Assembly (NCBI RefSeq): GCF_009674885.1
Contig: NZ_WKKA01000010.1
Location: 33,946-97,945 of the forward strand
Source: Paracoccus sp. S-4012
GTDB lineage: Bacteria; Pseudomonadota; Alphaproteobacteria; Rhodobacterales; Rhodobacteraceae
Length of the DNA: 64,000 nt
Reading direction: 5' to 3'
The notes beneath the pieces are model-generated. The model was not told the origin of the DNA and searched no databases. It saw nothing but the letters and a program-made list of their open reading frames with translations. This document shows positions 17,784 through 28,100 of the stretch, in pieces (the first letter of the stretch is position 1; every line of letters starts with the position of its first letter). Position numbers and translations under genes: made by a program.

Positions 17784-19345
17784 AGGTGGTCCTCCTGCTC
17801 GACCAGGTCGAGCATCTCGGCGTCGAGCGCCGCGGGCGCATGGCCGCCGCTGCCGCCGCCGTCGGCGAGGCCGGGATAGAAGGTGACCACCGCGCTGCGC
17901 GCCACGTCGAGGCGGCCGCCATGCTCCAGCACCCGCAGCGCCGCGTCGATGACCCCGTCGGGCGTCAGTAGGCCCGTGGGCGAGGCGGCGAGGGCGGCGG
18001 CGAAGAGGGCGCCGGAAACGGTGGCGACCGAGGCCGGGCCGCGGAGCCGGGCCCAGCTCGGCGCCTCCGGCTCAGCGCCGAGGCCGCCCACCGGATCATG
18101 CGCCAGCACCGTGCCGCGGCCGGGGCGGCGCTCGGGGAGGCCCAGTTGCAGGATCGCCGAGGCCCGGCCCCAGATCACCGGCGTGCCCGCCGCGGGGGCG
18201 ATCTCGCTCAGCGTGGCGGTGTCGATGGCGATGCCGACCGCGAGGCGCTCGCCCGCCTCGTTCGCCGCCGCGCTGAGCGCCTGCCGGGCGGCGGCGTCGA
18301 GATGGCCCACAGGCACCACGTCGATCGGCCCGTCAACGGCTGCCGCGACCCGGCGCAGCGTGTCGCGCAACTCCCAGGGCGCGACATCGGCGGCGAGCAG
18401 CAGCAGCGTGTCGCCGGTGCCGGCCGCCGCATCCGCCGCCGCGGCGGCCTCGAGGTCGCTCGGCCGCGCCGCCATCCGCGGCGCGAGGGCGGCCATCAGA
18501 TCGGCCTCGTCGTCGGGATCGCGCAGCATCCCGCGCAGGGTGCCGAGCGCGTCCGCCGCATCGGCATCGCTCACCACCTCGGCCGAGCGGCCGAAGACCA
18601 GCCCGGTCGGCCCGGCATTGCCGAGGATGATGAGGCGGGCCTCGGGATCATGGGAGGCAGGGACGCGGAAGGCGCAGAAGAAGCCGTCGCGCCCGGTGTA
18701 GCGATAGCGCTCGCGGTAGCCGGCGAGGTCCTCGCGCGGCAGGCTCTCGGGCACCAGATGAACGGGTCGGAGCAAGCGGCCGGCGGAGACCAGGCCCAGC
18801 AGCGGCTGATCGACCCGGCGGGCGGACAGGCACCAGCCTATGCCCATGCCGACGCCGGAGGGCGCGACCATCAGCCGCTCGAGGTTGACGGCCATCGCCG
18901 GCGTCTCGGCGGGAAAGGTCCGCAACTCGGACTGCACGCGGGCGATGGCCGCCTCGCCCACCGCGCGCGCGGGCGGCGCGAGGCGGCGCAGCGCGATTGT
19001 CCGCAGATAGGCCGAAAAGATCTCGTCCACGCCCGAGGCAACCAGCCGCGCCTCGTCCTCATGGAGGCGGTGGCTGGCGACGATCACGGGCTCGTCGCCC
19101 GGCACCGGCGCGATTGACAGCGAGGCGTCCTCGCCCATGCGCCCAAGGGTGCGGCGTGGCCAGGCGATCACGAAGCCCAGCAGCGCCTCGCTCGACAGAT
19201 CGCGGCGGCGGAAGCGGGTGACGTGGAGGACGTCGATGCCCGCCCCGTCGGCAAGCGCAAGCCGCGGCTCGAGTTCCAGCCGCTCGCTCCAGCCGGCGAG
19301 GCAGAGCGCGCCGCGGGCGTCGACGAAGGCGAAATCGATGTTCAC
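17780..19345 (-). CDS. Unknown protein of the glycan block (521 aa)
   Basis: I do not recognise a family. The 521-aa protein has no signal peptide or membrane segment and is rich in Ala, Leu and Arg. It looks bipartite: residues 1-260 include MNIDFAFVDARGALCLAGW and repeated beta-strand-like stretches, while residues about 290-520 alternate hydrophobic strands and helices (DTLLLLAADVAPWELRDTL, GPIDVVPVGHLDAAARQAL) as in a nucleotide-binding alpha/beta fold. It is translationally coupled to the GT4 gene and 25 bp downstream of another unknown gene. A role as glycosyltransferase partner or carbohydrate-recognition protein is inference from position only. Confidence 0.75.
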   Translation of the reverse strand: MNIDFAFVDARGALCLAGWSERLELEPRLALADGAGIDVLHVTRFRRRDLSSEALLGFVIAWPRRTLGRMGEDASLSIAPVPGDEPVIVASHRLHEDEARLVASGVDEIFSAYLRTIALRRLAPPARAVGEAAIARVQSELRTFPAETPAMAVNLERLMVAPSGVGMGIGWCLSARRVDQPLLGLVSAGRLLRPVHLVPESLPREDLAGYRERYRYTGRDGFFCAFRVPASHDPEARLIILGNAGPTGLVFGRSAEVVSDADAADALGTLRGMLRDPDDEADLMAALAPRMAARPSDLEAAAAADAAAGTGDTLLLLAADVAPWELRDTLRRVAAAVDGPIDVVPVGHLDAAARQALSAAANEAGERLAVGIAIDTATLSEIAPAAGTPVIWGRASAILQLGLPERRPGRGTVLAHDPVGGLGAEPEAPSWARLRGPASVATVSGALFAAALAASPTGLLTPDGVIDAALRVLEHGGRLDVARSAVVTFYPGLADGGGSGGHAPAALDAEMLDLVEQEDHL

Positions 19346-19370
19346 GCGGCGGCGGTCCTTGATGCGCGGG

Positions 19371-19916
19371 TCACAGCGGGATCAGCGCGAACTGCCGCAG
19401 CGACAGCTGCATCTGCGGCCGGCGGAGGTGCAGGATCACCTTGCGGTAGGCGCCAGCGGCCGCGTCCTGCGGCAGGTCGAGCTGCGTGACCGCGAGCCCC
19501 CCGGCGATCAGCATCTCCTGCGGCGGCTGGTCATGGTAGGTGCCATCTGGATCGATGACGCGCAGGAAGATATCGGCCGCCACCGGCTCGCGGCAGTCGA
19601 TCCCGACTTCGGCGAAGCAGACCGTGGCCGCGGCGGCCGTGTCGGGCAGCCGGCCCTCCAGCGTCATCCAGGCGGGCGCGTCGGTCTCGAGGTCGATGCC
19701 GTCGGTTCGCGGGCGCCGGAAGGCGAGATTGGCGCGCGAGCCGGCCGGCAGGCAGATGTCGAAATCCGGGCCGAGATCGCGATGCCCCTCGATCAGGCTG
19801 GCGTCCCGCACCGAGGCCGCCGCGCTCGCCAGCAGGTCCACGCGGGTCTTCGCAACGCGATCGAGCATGGCGGCAGCGGCGCGATAGGTGGTGATCGCGT
19901 GATCGAGGAGGGACAT
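19371..19916 (-). CDS. Unknown small protein of the glycan block (181 aa)
   Basis: No family recognised. The 181-aa protein starts with an amphipathic helix (MSLLDHAITTYRAAAAMLDRV), followed from residue 50 by a beta-rich domain (FDICLPAGSRANLAF, DAPAWMTLEGRLP, ADIFLRVIDPDGTYHDQPP) that could be a jelly-roll or carbohydrate-binding fold. No signal peptide or membrane segment. It shares its operon with the 521-aa unknown and the GT4 gene. The 94 bp between it and the upstream glycosyltransferase stop may hold a second promoter. Confidence 0.75.
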   Translation of the reverse strand: MSLLDHAITTYRAAAAMLDRVAKTRVDLLASAAASVRDASLIEGHRDLGPDFDICLPAGSRANLAFRRPRTDGIDLETDAPAWMTLEGRLPDTAAAATVCFAEVGIDCREPVAADIFLRVIDPDGTYHDQPPQEMLIAGGLAVTQLDLPQDAAAGAYRKVILHLRRPQMQLSLRQFALIPL

Positions 19917-20010
19917 GATCGGACTCCGGGCGGGCTTGGGGCGGTCTAATCCGTTTGGGCAGGGGTCGCTACCCCGTCACCCAATCTTCATAAGGTTTGA
20001 CGGGTAATTG

Positions 20011-22608
20011 CTATCGGCGGTTGTGCGCCTTTTCCGCGATCCAGGCGCGAAGACCGCTGGTTGCGACGGTCCAGTCGCGCGCCCGTGCCGCTGCGTCCCG
20101 CGACAGCGCGGCAAGCGCCCCACGGTCCGAGTCGAGCCGCAGGATCGCCGCCACCATCGAATCGACGCAGCCCTCCTCCGGGACAAGGATCCCGGTCTCG
20201 CCACCCCTCACCGCCTCGGCCACCGCGCCGACATCGGTCACGACCGGCACGCAGCCGAGACGCTGCGCCTCCAGCACCACGAGCGGCAGGCCCTCGTAGC
20301 GCGAGGGCAGGACCAGGATGTCGGCCGCCGTGAAGGCCGCGGTCAGGGCGGCAGGGGTCGAGAGCGGGCCGGGCAGCCGCGTCTCGGGCGACAGCGGACC
20401 GATCGGCCGGTCGGCGTTGACCACCGCCCGGCCCGCGAGCGTCAGCGCCATGCCGCGGCCCGCCTCCGACAGCCGCGAGAAGATCGCGGCGACCCGGTCG
20501 ATGCCCTTCTGCTCGTCCAGGCGGCCGAGATAGAGGACCGAGAGTGGCGCCCCCGCCCCCGGATCGCGCCGCAGGGCCAGAGCGTCGGCAACCTCGGCCC
20601 CGGTCATCGGATAGCCCGGCGCGTTCACGACCGGGATCAGCTTCTCCGCCGGAACCCCATGCGCGGCGAGCCAGTCGGCCATCCCCTGCGAGCAGGTGGC
20701 GACGGCGTCATAGGCGTGCTCATAGGCCAAGGTCAGGATCGGCGGGCCATAGGCGCGGCCGTAGTCGCTGACCTCCAGCACATGCTGGTGATCCACCATC
20801 AGCGTGCCGCCCCGCCGCAGCGCGCCCGCGACCTTGTGGGTGGCGGGCGAATGGGCGTTAACCACCACGTCCATCGGCCTCAGCAGCCCCTCGAGCGCGG
20901 CCCGTTCCTCGGGATTGCCCCAGCTGGTCTCGGCGGTGCCGAGATACTCGGCCCCGGCCCAGTCGGCGGCGCTCGGATCGGAGAGAAACGAGATCGTGGC
21001 GAACTCCGGCGGCCGCGCGCCATGCTCGAGCCGGGCCGGGCGGCCGCCGGTGACGACGAGGTGGCAGCGGTGGCCTTCGACGGCGAACTCGCGCGCAACG
21101 GCGCGGGCGACTTTCTCGACGCCGCCCTGATCGAAGATCGAGACGGTGAAGGCGATGTCGAGCCCGCCGCCCGCGCCCCGCAGCAGCGGCAGCACCGGCC
21201 CCCCCGAAGCCGTGAGGCGCGGCGCGTCATGGGCGCGCGTGCGCGGCCAGGCGCCGCCGGGCGCGCGCCAGTCCCAGGCGGTGTCGAGCGCGCTGCGGAA
21301 GCGGCTGCGGGCCAGGGCGGACAGCAGCGCCCCGGCGCCGGGGCGGGCGTCGTCCTCGCCCCCTCCGCCGCCCGGCAGGGTGAGCGTCAGGCGCTCGGCA
21401 CCACCCTCCGCGGCAAGGGCGCGCAGCGTCGCATCGCCCGAGGGATCACCGGCGTTCAGCGCCTCGCGCAACGCTCCGTCCCCGCCGCGCGCAGCGGCGA
21501 TCAGCGTGGCGAGCGGCAGGACCAGCAGATCAGCGGTCCCGCCGCCGTCCCACCCCTCGGCCTGTCCCAGCCCGACCTGCTCGCCCGCCCCCTCGCACCG
21601 GACCGCCACCGCGGCCAGTTCCGGCGCCGCCAGAAGCCGCCGCTCGACGGCCCAGAGGAGGCCGTGGAGCAGCCCGGCCTCGCGCAGCCGATCCGTGAGT
21701 CCCGTCGCCCCCAGAACCGTCATCGCGGGCGCATGATGGCGCAGCGGCGCGGCGGCGTGGCGGAGGACCATCGCCTCGAAGGCGTCGGCGCCGATCTCGC
21801 GCAGCTGCGAGGGATCGGTGCCCAGCGCCACCTCGCCGAGCCCGACGAAGGCGAAGCGCGGAAAGGCCTCGTGCTCGCGTGTAAGGGCCGACTGCGCCGA
21901 GAACAGCCACCGGTGCTTGCGCGCGATCTGGCGGCGCAACTGCGCGTCCAGGTCGTGCGAGCCCGCCAGCATCGAGGACGGGCGCTTGCGGTATTCCAGC
22001 AGCGGCCGCCCGGCCGGCCGCCCCGAAAAGCCCACCCGCTGCGCTGAGAGGAAAAAGTCCCAGTCCTCGTAGCCCTCGCGCAGGGTCTCGTCGAAACGGA
22101 CGCCCCCGGCGAAGACGCGGGCGCGGATCAGGCTGCCGGCCTCGGAATGGTTGACCAGCATGTGCATCAGCGGGCTGGGCACCTGGTCGGTGGCGTAGTG
22201 GGCGTCCTGCCCGAAGAAGTCGAAGGCCGGGTAGAACCAGTCAGCCTCGGGATGCGCCTCCAGCAGCGCCGCGAAGGCACGCCCGGCCCCGCGGGCGAGG
22301 CGGTTGTCGGCGTCGAGCAGGAAGATCGCATCGGGCGCGCCCGCCATCGCCGCGGCGATCCCGGCATTCCGCGCCGCGCTGAGGCCGCGGTTCGGCTGGT
22401 GGAGCACGGCCATCCGATCCGGCCCGAGCAGCGCCGCCCAGGCGGCGAGCGCCGCCCGCGTCTCGTCGAAGCGGCAGCCGTCATCGACAGCCACGATCCC
22501 GGCAAGCGTCCCCTCGTCCAGCAGCGCCGCGGCCGAGGCGATGGCGTCGTCCAGCAGCACCGGGTGGCCCATCACCGGGATCACCGCGACGACGCGCGGC
22601 TGGGTCAT
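20011..22608 (-). CDS. Bifunctional glycosyltransferase, GT2 domain fused to GT4 domain
   Basis: The 865-aa protein carries two sugar-transferase modules. Residues about 5-250 are a GT-A family 2 domain (VVAVIPVMGHPVLLDDAI, VDDGC, LDADNRL for the DxD metal site, GYEDWDFFLSA for the acceptor/base region). A linker of about 200 residues follows. Residues about 500-865 are a GT-B family 4 domain (VSIFDQGGVEKVARAVA, VLYLGRLDEQKGIDRV, PSRYEGLPLVVLEAQRLGCVPV). Such fusions can add two different sugars in succession. The ATG at 22608 overlaps the upstream stop (ATGA), which fixes the start; the open frame continues upstream as a shadow. Confidence 0.85.
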   Translation of the reverse strand: MTQPRVVAVIPVMGHPVLLDDAIASAAALLDEGTLAGIVAVDDGCRFDETRAALAAWAALLGPDRMAVLHQPNRGLSAARNAGIAAAMAGAPDAIFLLDADNRLARGAGRAFAALLEAHPEADWFYPAFDFFGQDAHYATDQVPSPLMHMLVNHSEAGSLIRARVFAGGVRFDETLREGYEDWDFFLSAQRVGFSGRPAGRPLLEYRKRPSSMLAGSHDLDAQLRRQIARKHRWLFSAQSALTREHEAFPRFAFVGLGEVALGTDPSQLREIGADAFEAMVLRHAAAPLRHHAPAMTVLGATGLTDRLREAGLLHGLLWAVERRLLAAPELAAVAVRCEGAGEQVGLGQAEGWDGGGTADLLVLPLATLIAAARGGDGALREALNAGDPSGDATLRALAAEGGAERLTLTLPGGGGGEDDARPGAGALLSALARSRFRSALDTAWDWRAPGGAWPRTRAHDAPRLTASGGPVLPLLRGAGGGLDIAFTVSIFDQGGVEKVARAVAREFAVEGHRCHLVVTGGRPARLEHGARPPEFATISFLSDPSAADWAGAEYLGTAETSWGNPEERAALEGLLRPMDVVVNAHSPATHKVAGALRRGGTLMVDHQHVLEVSDYGRAYGPPILTLAYEHAYDAVATCSQGMADWLAAHGVPAEKLIPVVNAPGYPMTGAEVADALALRRDPGAGAPLSVLYLGRLDEQKGIDRVAAIFSRLSEAGRGMALTLAGRAVVNADRPIGPLSPETRLPGPLSTPAALTAAFTAADILVLPSRYEGLPLVVLEAQRLGCVPVVTDVGAVAEAVRGGETGILVPEEGCVDSMVAAILRLDSDRGALAALSRDAAARARDWTVATSGLRAWIAEKAHNRR

Positions 22609-23978
22609 TCCGGCGCGCTCCGGCTCAGGCGGAAGGCGCGGAACAGCGCCCAGGCGCTCTCGTTCGTCGCCTCGCCGGCGACGCAGGTTGCGAGCAGCAG
22701 GTCGCAGCTGCGCCCCATGCGCGCGGCGGAGGGCTGCGGCGGGGCGTGGACCTCGCCCCAACTGCCGGGCGCGAGGTAGGTCCAAGGCCCGAGGAACTGC
22801 TGCCAGTTGTCACTGGTGGCCTGGCCGGGCGCGGCGAACCCCATGGCGAAGCCCAGCACGCCACTGCGCGGATGCGCGGCATGGACCACGGCCGAGGCGC
22901 GCTGCACGCCCGCGACCGGCACCCGCGCCAGCCGCGCGCAGACCGGCCCGGCGGTCGAGGGATGGACGAGGACCGCATTTTCCTTGGCCCAGAAGTCGGT
23001 GGCGACATGGTCCCTCGCGGCGCGCGGGCGGGCGATCAGCGCCGGGCGCGGCAGGTCCGCGGGCAGCAGCCGCTCATGCACAAGCCCTGCGACCGCGGGC
23101 GCCGTGGGCGCCATGCTCCCCGCAGTGCCGGTGATGCCCTTCCAGACGCGCAGCGCCAGCGTGCAGCCGTCGCCGCCCTCAAGCCCGTGCGCCGCGAAAT
23201 CGGGATCGGGCACCGGATGGCCGAGGCCGATGATGGTCCCCTCCGGCAGCCCCTCGGCCAGAAGCACCCCGTCCTGGGGGTCCACCGGCAGCGGCGTTTC
23301 GGCCGCGAAGCGCAGCCAGCCGTCGGCGCGCTCGACCGAGGTCGCGGCGAGCGCGAGGGGATGCAGGTGCCCTTCGGAATCCTCGATCGCGACGACGACC
23401 TCGCCGGCCTCCTCGGGCGTCAGCTCCGGCAGCAGCAGGTCCACCGCCGCCAGGCCGGAGACATCCACGGGCAACGCCTGCCGGAGCGTCGCCGACCCCT
23501 CAGGGACGGTTGCCGTCGCGGGTCCCGGCGGCCAGTCGAGCGCCAGCGACGCCTGCGGCCCGCCCAGCGCCCAGGCCAGCCCTTCGAGGGCCTTGAAGCG
23601 CCGGTTGAGCGCCTCCTGCTCGCGCCTGAGCAGCGCCGCGCTCCGCCGCGCCGCGCCCGCGTCGGCGAGCGCCGCCTCGAGCCGCGCGCCCATCCCCGCG
23701 ACGAGGGCCGCGGGATCGCCGTTCCAGACGACGCGCGGCAGATGACCAAGACCCGCGGCCTCCAGTGCCGCCTGCGCGTCGGCGTCCGCGCCCGGCGCGA
23801 CCAGACAGAGGCGCGCCCGCCCGTCGCCGCCCGCTTGCGCCGCCGGGACGACCTCCAGCCCCGGCAGCGCCGCCGCGGCTGCGGCAAGGTCGATCCCGTC
23901 CGCAGCGAGCACGCGGAGGGGCGGCGTCACAGCCTTGGGCGGGGTCTTGTCATGGCTTTCGCCTCGGCTGCGCAACAT
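22605..23978 (-). CDS. Unknown protein of the glycan block (457 aa)
   Basis: No family recognised with confidence. From the ATG at 23978 it is 457 aa. Residues about 20-150 look like an alpha/beta domain (LRVLAADGIDL, RARLCLVAPG, LPRVVWNGDP), then a helical stretch with many Arg/Glu (RRSAALLRREQEALNRRF). The C-terminal 250 residues are beta-rich with several tryptophans (DNWQQFLGPWTYLAPGSWGEV), reminiscent of a carbohydrate-interacting sandwich. The start overlaps the end of the upstream sulfotransferase-like gene by about 29 bp; a GTG at about 23929 is an alternative. It is coupled to the GT2-GT4 gene downstream. Confidence 0.7.
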   Translation of the reverse strand: MLRSRGESHDKTPPKAVTPPLRVLAADGIDLAAAAAALPGLEVVPAAQAGGDGRARLCLVAPGADADAQAALEAAGLGHLPRVVWNGDPAALVAGMGARLEAALADAGAARRSAALLRREQEALNRRFKALEGLAWALGGPQASLALDWPPGPATATVPEGSATLRQALPVDVSGLAAVDLLLPELTPEEAGEVVVAIEDSEGHLHPLALAATSVERADGWLRFAAETPLPVDPQDGVLLAEGLPEGTIIGLGHPVPDPDFAAHGLEGGDGCTLALRVWKGITGTAGSMAPTAPAVAGLVHERLLPADLPRPALIARPRAARDHVATDFWAKENAVLVHPSTAGPVCARLARVPVAGVQRASAVVHAAHPRSGVLGFAMGFAAPGQATSDNWQQFLGPWTYLAPGSWGEVHAPPQPSAARMGRSCDLLLATCVAGEATNESAWALFRAFRLSRSAPE

Positions 23979-24999
23979 CGGTCCGGTTCTTCCATAGATG
24001 CGCTGCCAGCGCGTAGATGTCGGACGGCGTGAGCTCGTCGCCACCGGGATCGCCACTCGCGCCCGAGCCTTCGCGCGGGCGGAACAGCGGGCCCGGACTG
24101 TCAGGAAAGTACCGCGCCTGCAACCACTGATAGCTGGGCTCATAATGGGCTGCAATCTCCGCCGCCTGCGCGTCGCCGATGCGGAAACGGTCAGGACCCT
24201 GCCAGCGGCGCAGCGCCGGGATCAGGCCGGCGCGGGCCTCGTTCATGCGCCCGTCGCTCATCCGCGGCAGATGCGCGTTCATCCCGCGCAGGAACAGCAG
24301 CGACCGGCGGGAGAGCGACTCGTTGCGGCGCTCGATCCGGGGCGGGCTGAAGCCTTCGAGCCCGGCGGCGGCGAAGAAATCCGCAACCAGATCGCCACCG
24401 GCGTAATGCCCGTCCTCCATCCGGCGCAGGATCAAGGCCTCGTCGCCGAAGACACTGGCCCAACGTTGCGTGATCGCCGCCCAGTCCGCGGTGCGCAGCA
24501 GCGAGGGCGGCAGCGGGTCGGGGAAGGACCAGGTCGCACCGCTGGCGACGGCGGTGGAATACCAGCTCTCGAAATACGAGACCGGCTCGCGGATATACAT
24601 CACCACCCGGATCTCGCGGGCGAGCGAGGCCAGCAGCTTCCGCAGCCGGACGACCTCGCGGCGGCGCAGGAGGCGCGAGCTCATGTGCTCGTTCGACAGG
24701 ATGACCGTATGCGCGCCGCTGGCCTCGATCTCGGCCGCAAGGTCGTCGCGCAGGCGGGCGCGAAAGTCGGGCAGGCCGGCGGGCTCGGCGATCCCGGCGA
24801 TGACGCGCATCTCCTCGATCCCGCGCTCGTCATCGAGGCCGTAGGCGGTCAGCGCGATGTGGTTGAAGGCGCCCGGCGTCTTCGGAAACAGCACCCCGTG
24901 CGCGGCGAGTTCCGGCCGCGCCTTCTCCAGCGTCCGCTGGATCGTGGTGGTGCCGGTCTTCTCGGCGCCGATGTGCAGATGGATTCGTTCGGTGCGCAT
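23950..24999 (-). CDS. Sulfotransferase-like protein
   Basis: Predicted cytoplasmic transferase of 349 aa from the ATG at 24999. The N-terminus IHLHIGAEKTGTTTIQ matches the 5'-phosphosulfate-binding loop by which sulfotransferases hold PAPS. VVMYIREPVSYFESWYSTAV near residue 140 matches the 3'-phosphate-binding segment (R-E/D-P, S). HMSSRLL and FGDEALILRRMED follow. Acceptor unknown; the glycan gene context suggests sulfation of a surface polysaccharide or glycan. An upstream in-frame start (25095) would add 32 residues not like the family. No clear ribosome binding site is visible. Confidence 0.78.
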   Translation of the reverse strand: MRTERIHLHIGAEKTGTTTIQRTLEKARPELAAHGVLFPKTPGAFNHIALTAYGLDDERGIEEMRVIAGIAEPAGLPDFRARLRDDLAAEIEASGAHTVILSNEHMSSRLLRRREVVRLRKLLASLAREIRVVMYIREPVSYFESWYSTAVASGATWSFPDPLPPSLLRTADWAAITQRWASVFGDEALILRRMEDGHYAGGDLVADFFAAAGLEGFSPPRIERRNESLSRRSLLFLRGMNAHLPRMSDGRMNEARAGLIPALRRWQGPDRFRIGDAQAAEIAAHYEPSYQWLQARYFPDSPGPLFRPREGSGASGDPGGDELTPSDIYALAAHLWKNRTDVAQPRRKP

Positions 25000-25128
25000 C
25001 AGCCGAGGGCAACCACCGCCGGACGGCGCGCGGCCGCCTCCTGCATCCTTCCCGTCAAGCTGCCCCCCGCGTTGCTGGTACCTGTCTCCAAGCACCAGAC
25101 ATCGCGGGGGTCAAGCCGACGGACAGAT

Positions 25129-28100
25129 CTAGCCCGCCTCCGAGAGCAGCGCCGTGTTGCCTCCGGCGGCGGTCGTGTCGATGCAGAGGTGCCGCTCGAC
25201 TGCCATCCGGGGGCCGATGTCGGCGGCGGTCAGCAGCGGCAGGATCGCGCCCTCGCGCGCGGCGAGGGCGCGGCGCAGGGCGGGGGCGCGCTCGCCCTCG
25301 CCGCGGAAGGCGACGGCGGCGATGCCGGGGAGGGTCGTCAGCGCCGCCGCGGACAGGAGGCCGTCGATGGCGTGCGGGCCGCGCGCGCCGGGGGTCACCT
25401 GCAGCGCGGGCGATCCGGCAGCGGTGGCGGCGGCGGCCTGTCCGGCGGCATCGGCGGCGGTCGGGCCGAGGCAGAGGACCGCGCCGCGGCCGTGGCGGGC
25501 AAGGCGGTTCAGCTCGCCGGTGGGGCCGGGCAGAACCTCGGCACCGCCGGCCGGCCGGGCCGGCGGAAGGGCAGCGAGGCGGCGGGCGACCTCCGCGGGG
25601 TCCGCGGCTGGCGCCGGCGAAGGCGCGGGCTCGGGCGGCGGCGGCGCGGCCCTGGTGAAGGCCGCGACATAATCCGGGCCGCCCGCCTTGGGCCCCGTGC
25701 CGGAGAGGCCTTCGCCACCGAAGGGCTGCACCCCCACCACGGCGCCGATCTGGTTGCGATTGACGTATATGTTGCCACAGCGGACCCGCCCAGCAGTCGC
25801 CTCGACGCGGCCGCCCATGCGGCTGTGGAGCGCGAAGGTCAGGCCGTAGCCGCTCGCGTTGACGGCCTCGATCACGCGGCCGATCTCGTCGGCCGCGAAG
25901 GTGGCGACGTGGAGGACGGGGCCGAAGACCTCGCGCTCGATGGCTTCGATGCCGGAGACCCGGATCATCGCCGGCGCGACGAAATGGCCCTCGGGCGGAG
26001 CGGCAAGCTCGTGGATCACGCGGCCCTCGGCGCGGGCGCGGGCGACGTGTGCGAGGATGCCCTGCCGCGCGCGGTCGTCGATCACCGGGCCGACATCGGT
26101 CGCGGCGTCCCAAGGATCGCCGAGGCGCAGCTCGTCCATCGCGCCCTTCAGCATCGCCAGCATCCCCTCGGCCACGTCCTCTTGCAGATAGAGGCAGCGC
26201 AGCGCCGAGCAGCGTTGACCGGCCGACTGGAAGGCCGAGGCGAGGACGTCGCGGACGACCTGCTCGGGCAGGGCGGTGCTGTCCACGATCATGGCGTTGA
26301 TGCCGCCGGTCTCGGCGATCAGCGGGGCGGAGGGCGCGAGGCCCTCGGCCATGCGGCGGTTGATCGCCTGCGCGGTGGCGGTCGAGCCGGTGAAGACCAC
26401 GCCCGCGACGCGCGGATCGCCGGCCAAGACGGCACCGAGGTCGCCGCCGGGTCCCGGCAGCAGTTGCAGCGCGGTGTGCGGGATGCCCGCCTCGTGCAGC
26501 AGCCGCACGGCGCGGTGGGCGACAAGCGGCGTGGTCTCGGCGGGCTTCGCGAGCACGGCGTTGCCGGCGACGAGCGCGCCGGCGATCTGGCCGGTGAAGA
26601 TGGCGAGGGGGAAGTTCCAGGGGCTGATGGCGGTGACGATGCCGAGGGGCGGCGCACCGCCAAGTTCGCGGCCGCGGGCGGCGTAGTAGCGCAGGAAGTC
26701 CACCGCCTCGCGCACCTCCCCGAGCGCGTCGAGCGGGGTTTTGCCCGCCTCGCGCGCGAGGATGGCGCAGAGTTCGCCGCTGTGGGTCTCGTAGAGGTCG
26801 GAGGCGGCTTCCAGCACCGCGGCGCGGGTCTGGGCGGGCGCATCCCACGGGACGGCGGCGGCGACCGCCGCCTCGGCCTCGGCGGGCGTCGCCTCGCGCA
26901 CTATGCCGGGCTGGTCCTCAGGCCGCGCCGGGTTCGCCACCGGCTGCGCCTCGCCGCCACTCGCCTCCGTCGCCGTCAGCGGCCCCGCCTCCCACGACGC
27001 CCCGGCGAAGCGCGCCCGCGCCGCCTCGAACGCCGCGAGGTCGGCCGGTTCCTGCAAGTCCGCTCCGGCCGAGTTCCGCCGCTCCGGCAGGTAGAGCTCC
27101 GGCGCGGGCACCACGGTACGGTTCCCGCCCTGCGCCTCGAGCCGCGCCCAGGGGTCGGCTGCCACCGCCTCCGGCGCGATGCGCGGGTCCACCACCTGGT
27201 TGACGAAGCTGGAGTTCGCCCCGTTCTCGAGCATCCGCCGGGCGAGATAGGCCAGCAAATCCTTGTGCGGCCCGACCGGCGCGTAGATGCGGCAGCGGGT
27301 GCTCTCGGACTCGCGCAGGATCTCGTGCAGCGCCTCGCCCATGCCGTGCAGCCGCTGGAACTCGAAACCGCGCCGGTCGCCGGTCATGGCGAGGATCGCG
27401 GCGACGGTGTGCGCGTTATGGGTGGCGAACTGCGGATAGATGCGGTCGCGCATCGCCAGCAGCTTGCCCGCGCAGCCGAGGAACGCCACGTCCGACGCCG
27501 CCTTGCGGGTGAAGACCGGAAAGCCGTCCACCCCGTCCACCTGCGCGCGCTTGATCTCGGTGTCCCAGTAGGCGCCCTTCACGAGCCGCACCATGATCCG
27601 CCGGTCGTGCCGCTCCGCAAGCGCGTGGAGCCAGTCGAGCACCGCCGGCGCGCGCTTGCCATAGGCCTGCACCACCACGCCGAAGCCGTCCCAGCCGGCG
27701 AGGGCCGGGTCGGGCAGCACCGCCTCGATCACGTCGAGCGACAGTTCCAGCCGGTTCTGCTCCTCGGCGTCGATGTTGAAGCCCATGCGCGCCTCGCGGG
27801 CGGCGCGGGCGAGGCGGGTGACGATCGGGACCAGCTCGGCCATGACGCGGTCGCGCTGCGCGGTGACGTAGCGCGGATGCAGGGCCGAGAGCTTGATCGA
27901 GATGCCGGGGTTGTCGCGGATGTCGCCGGCCTTCGCCTCGGTGGCGAGGCGCGCGATGGCGGCGCTGTAGGCAGCGTCGAAATGCGCAGCATCGGCGGCG
28001 GTCATCGCGGCCTCGCCCAGCATGTCGTAGCTGTAGGTGTAGCCGCGCCGCGCCTCGGCCCGGCCGCGGCGCAGCGCCTCGTCCATGTCGCGGCCGAGGA

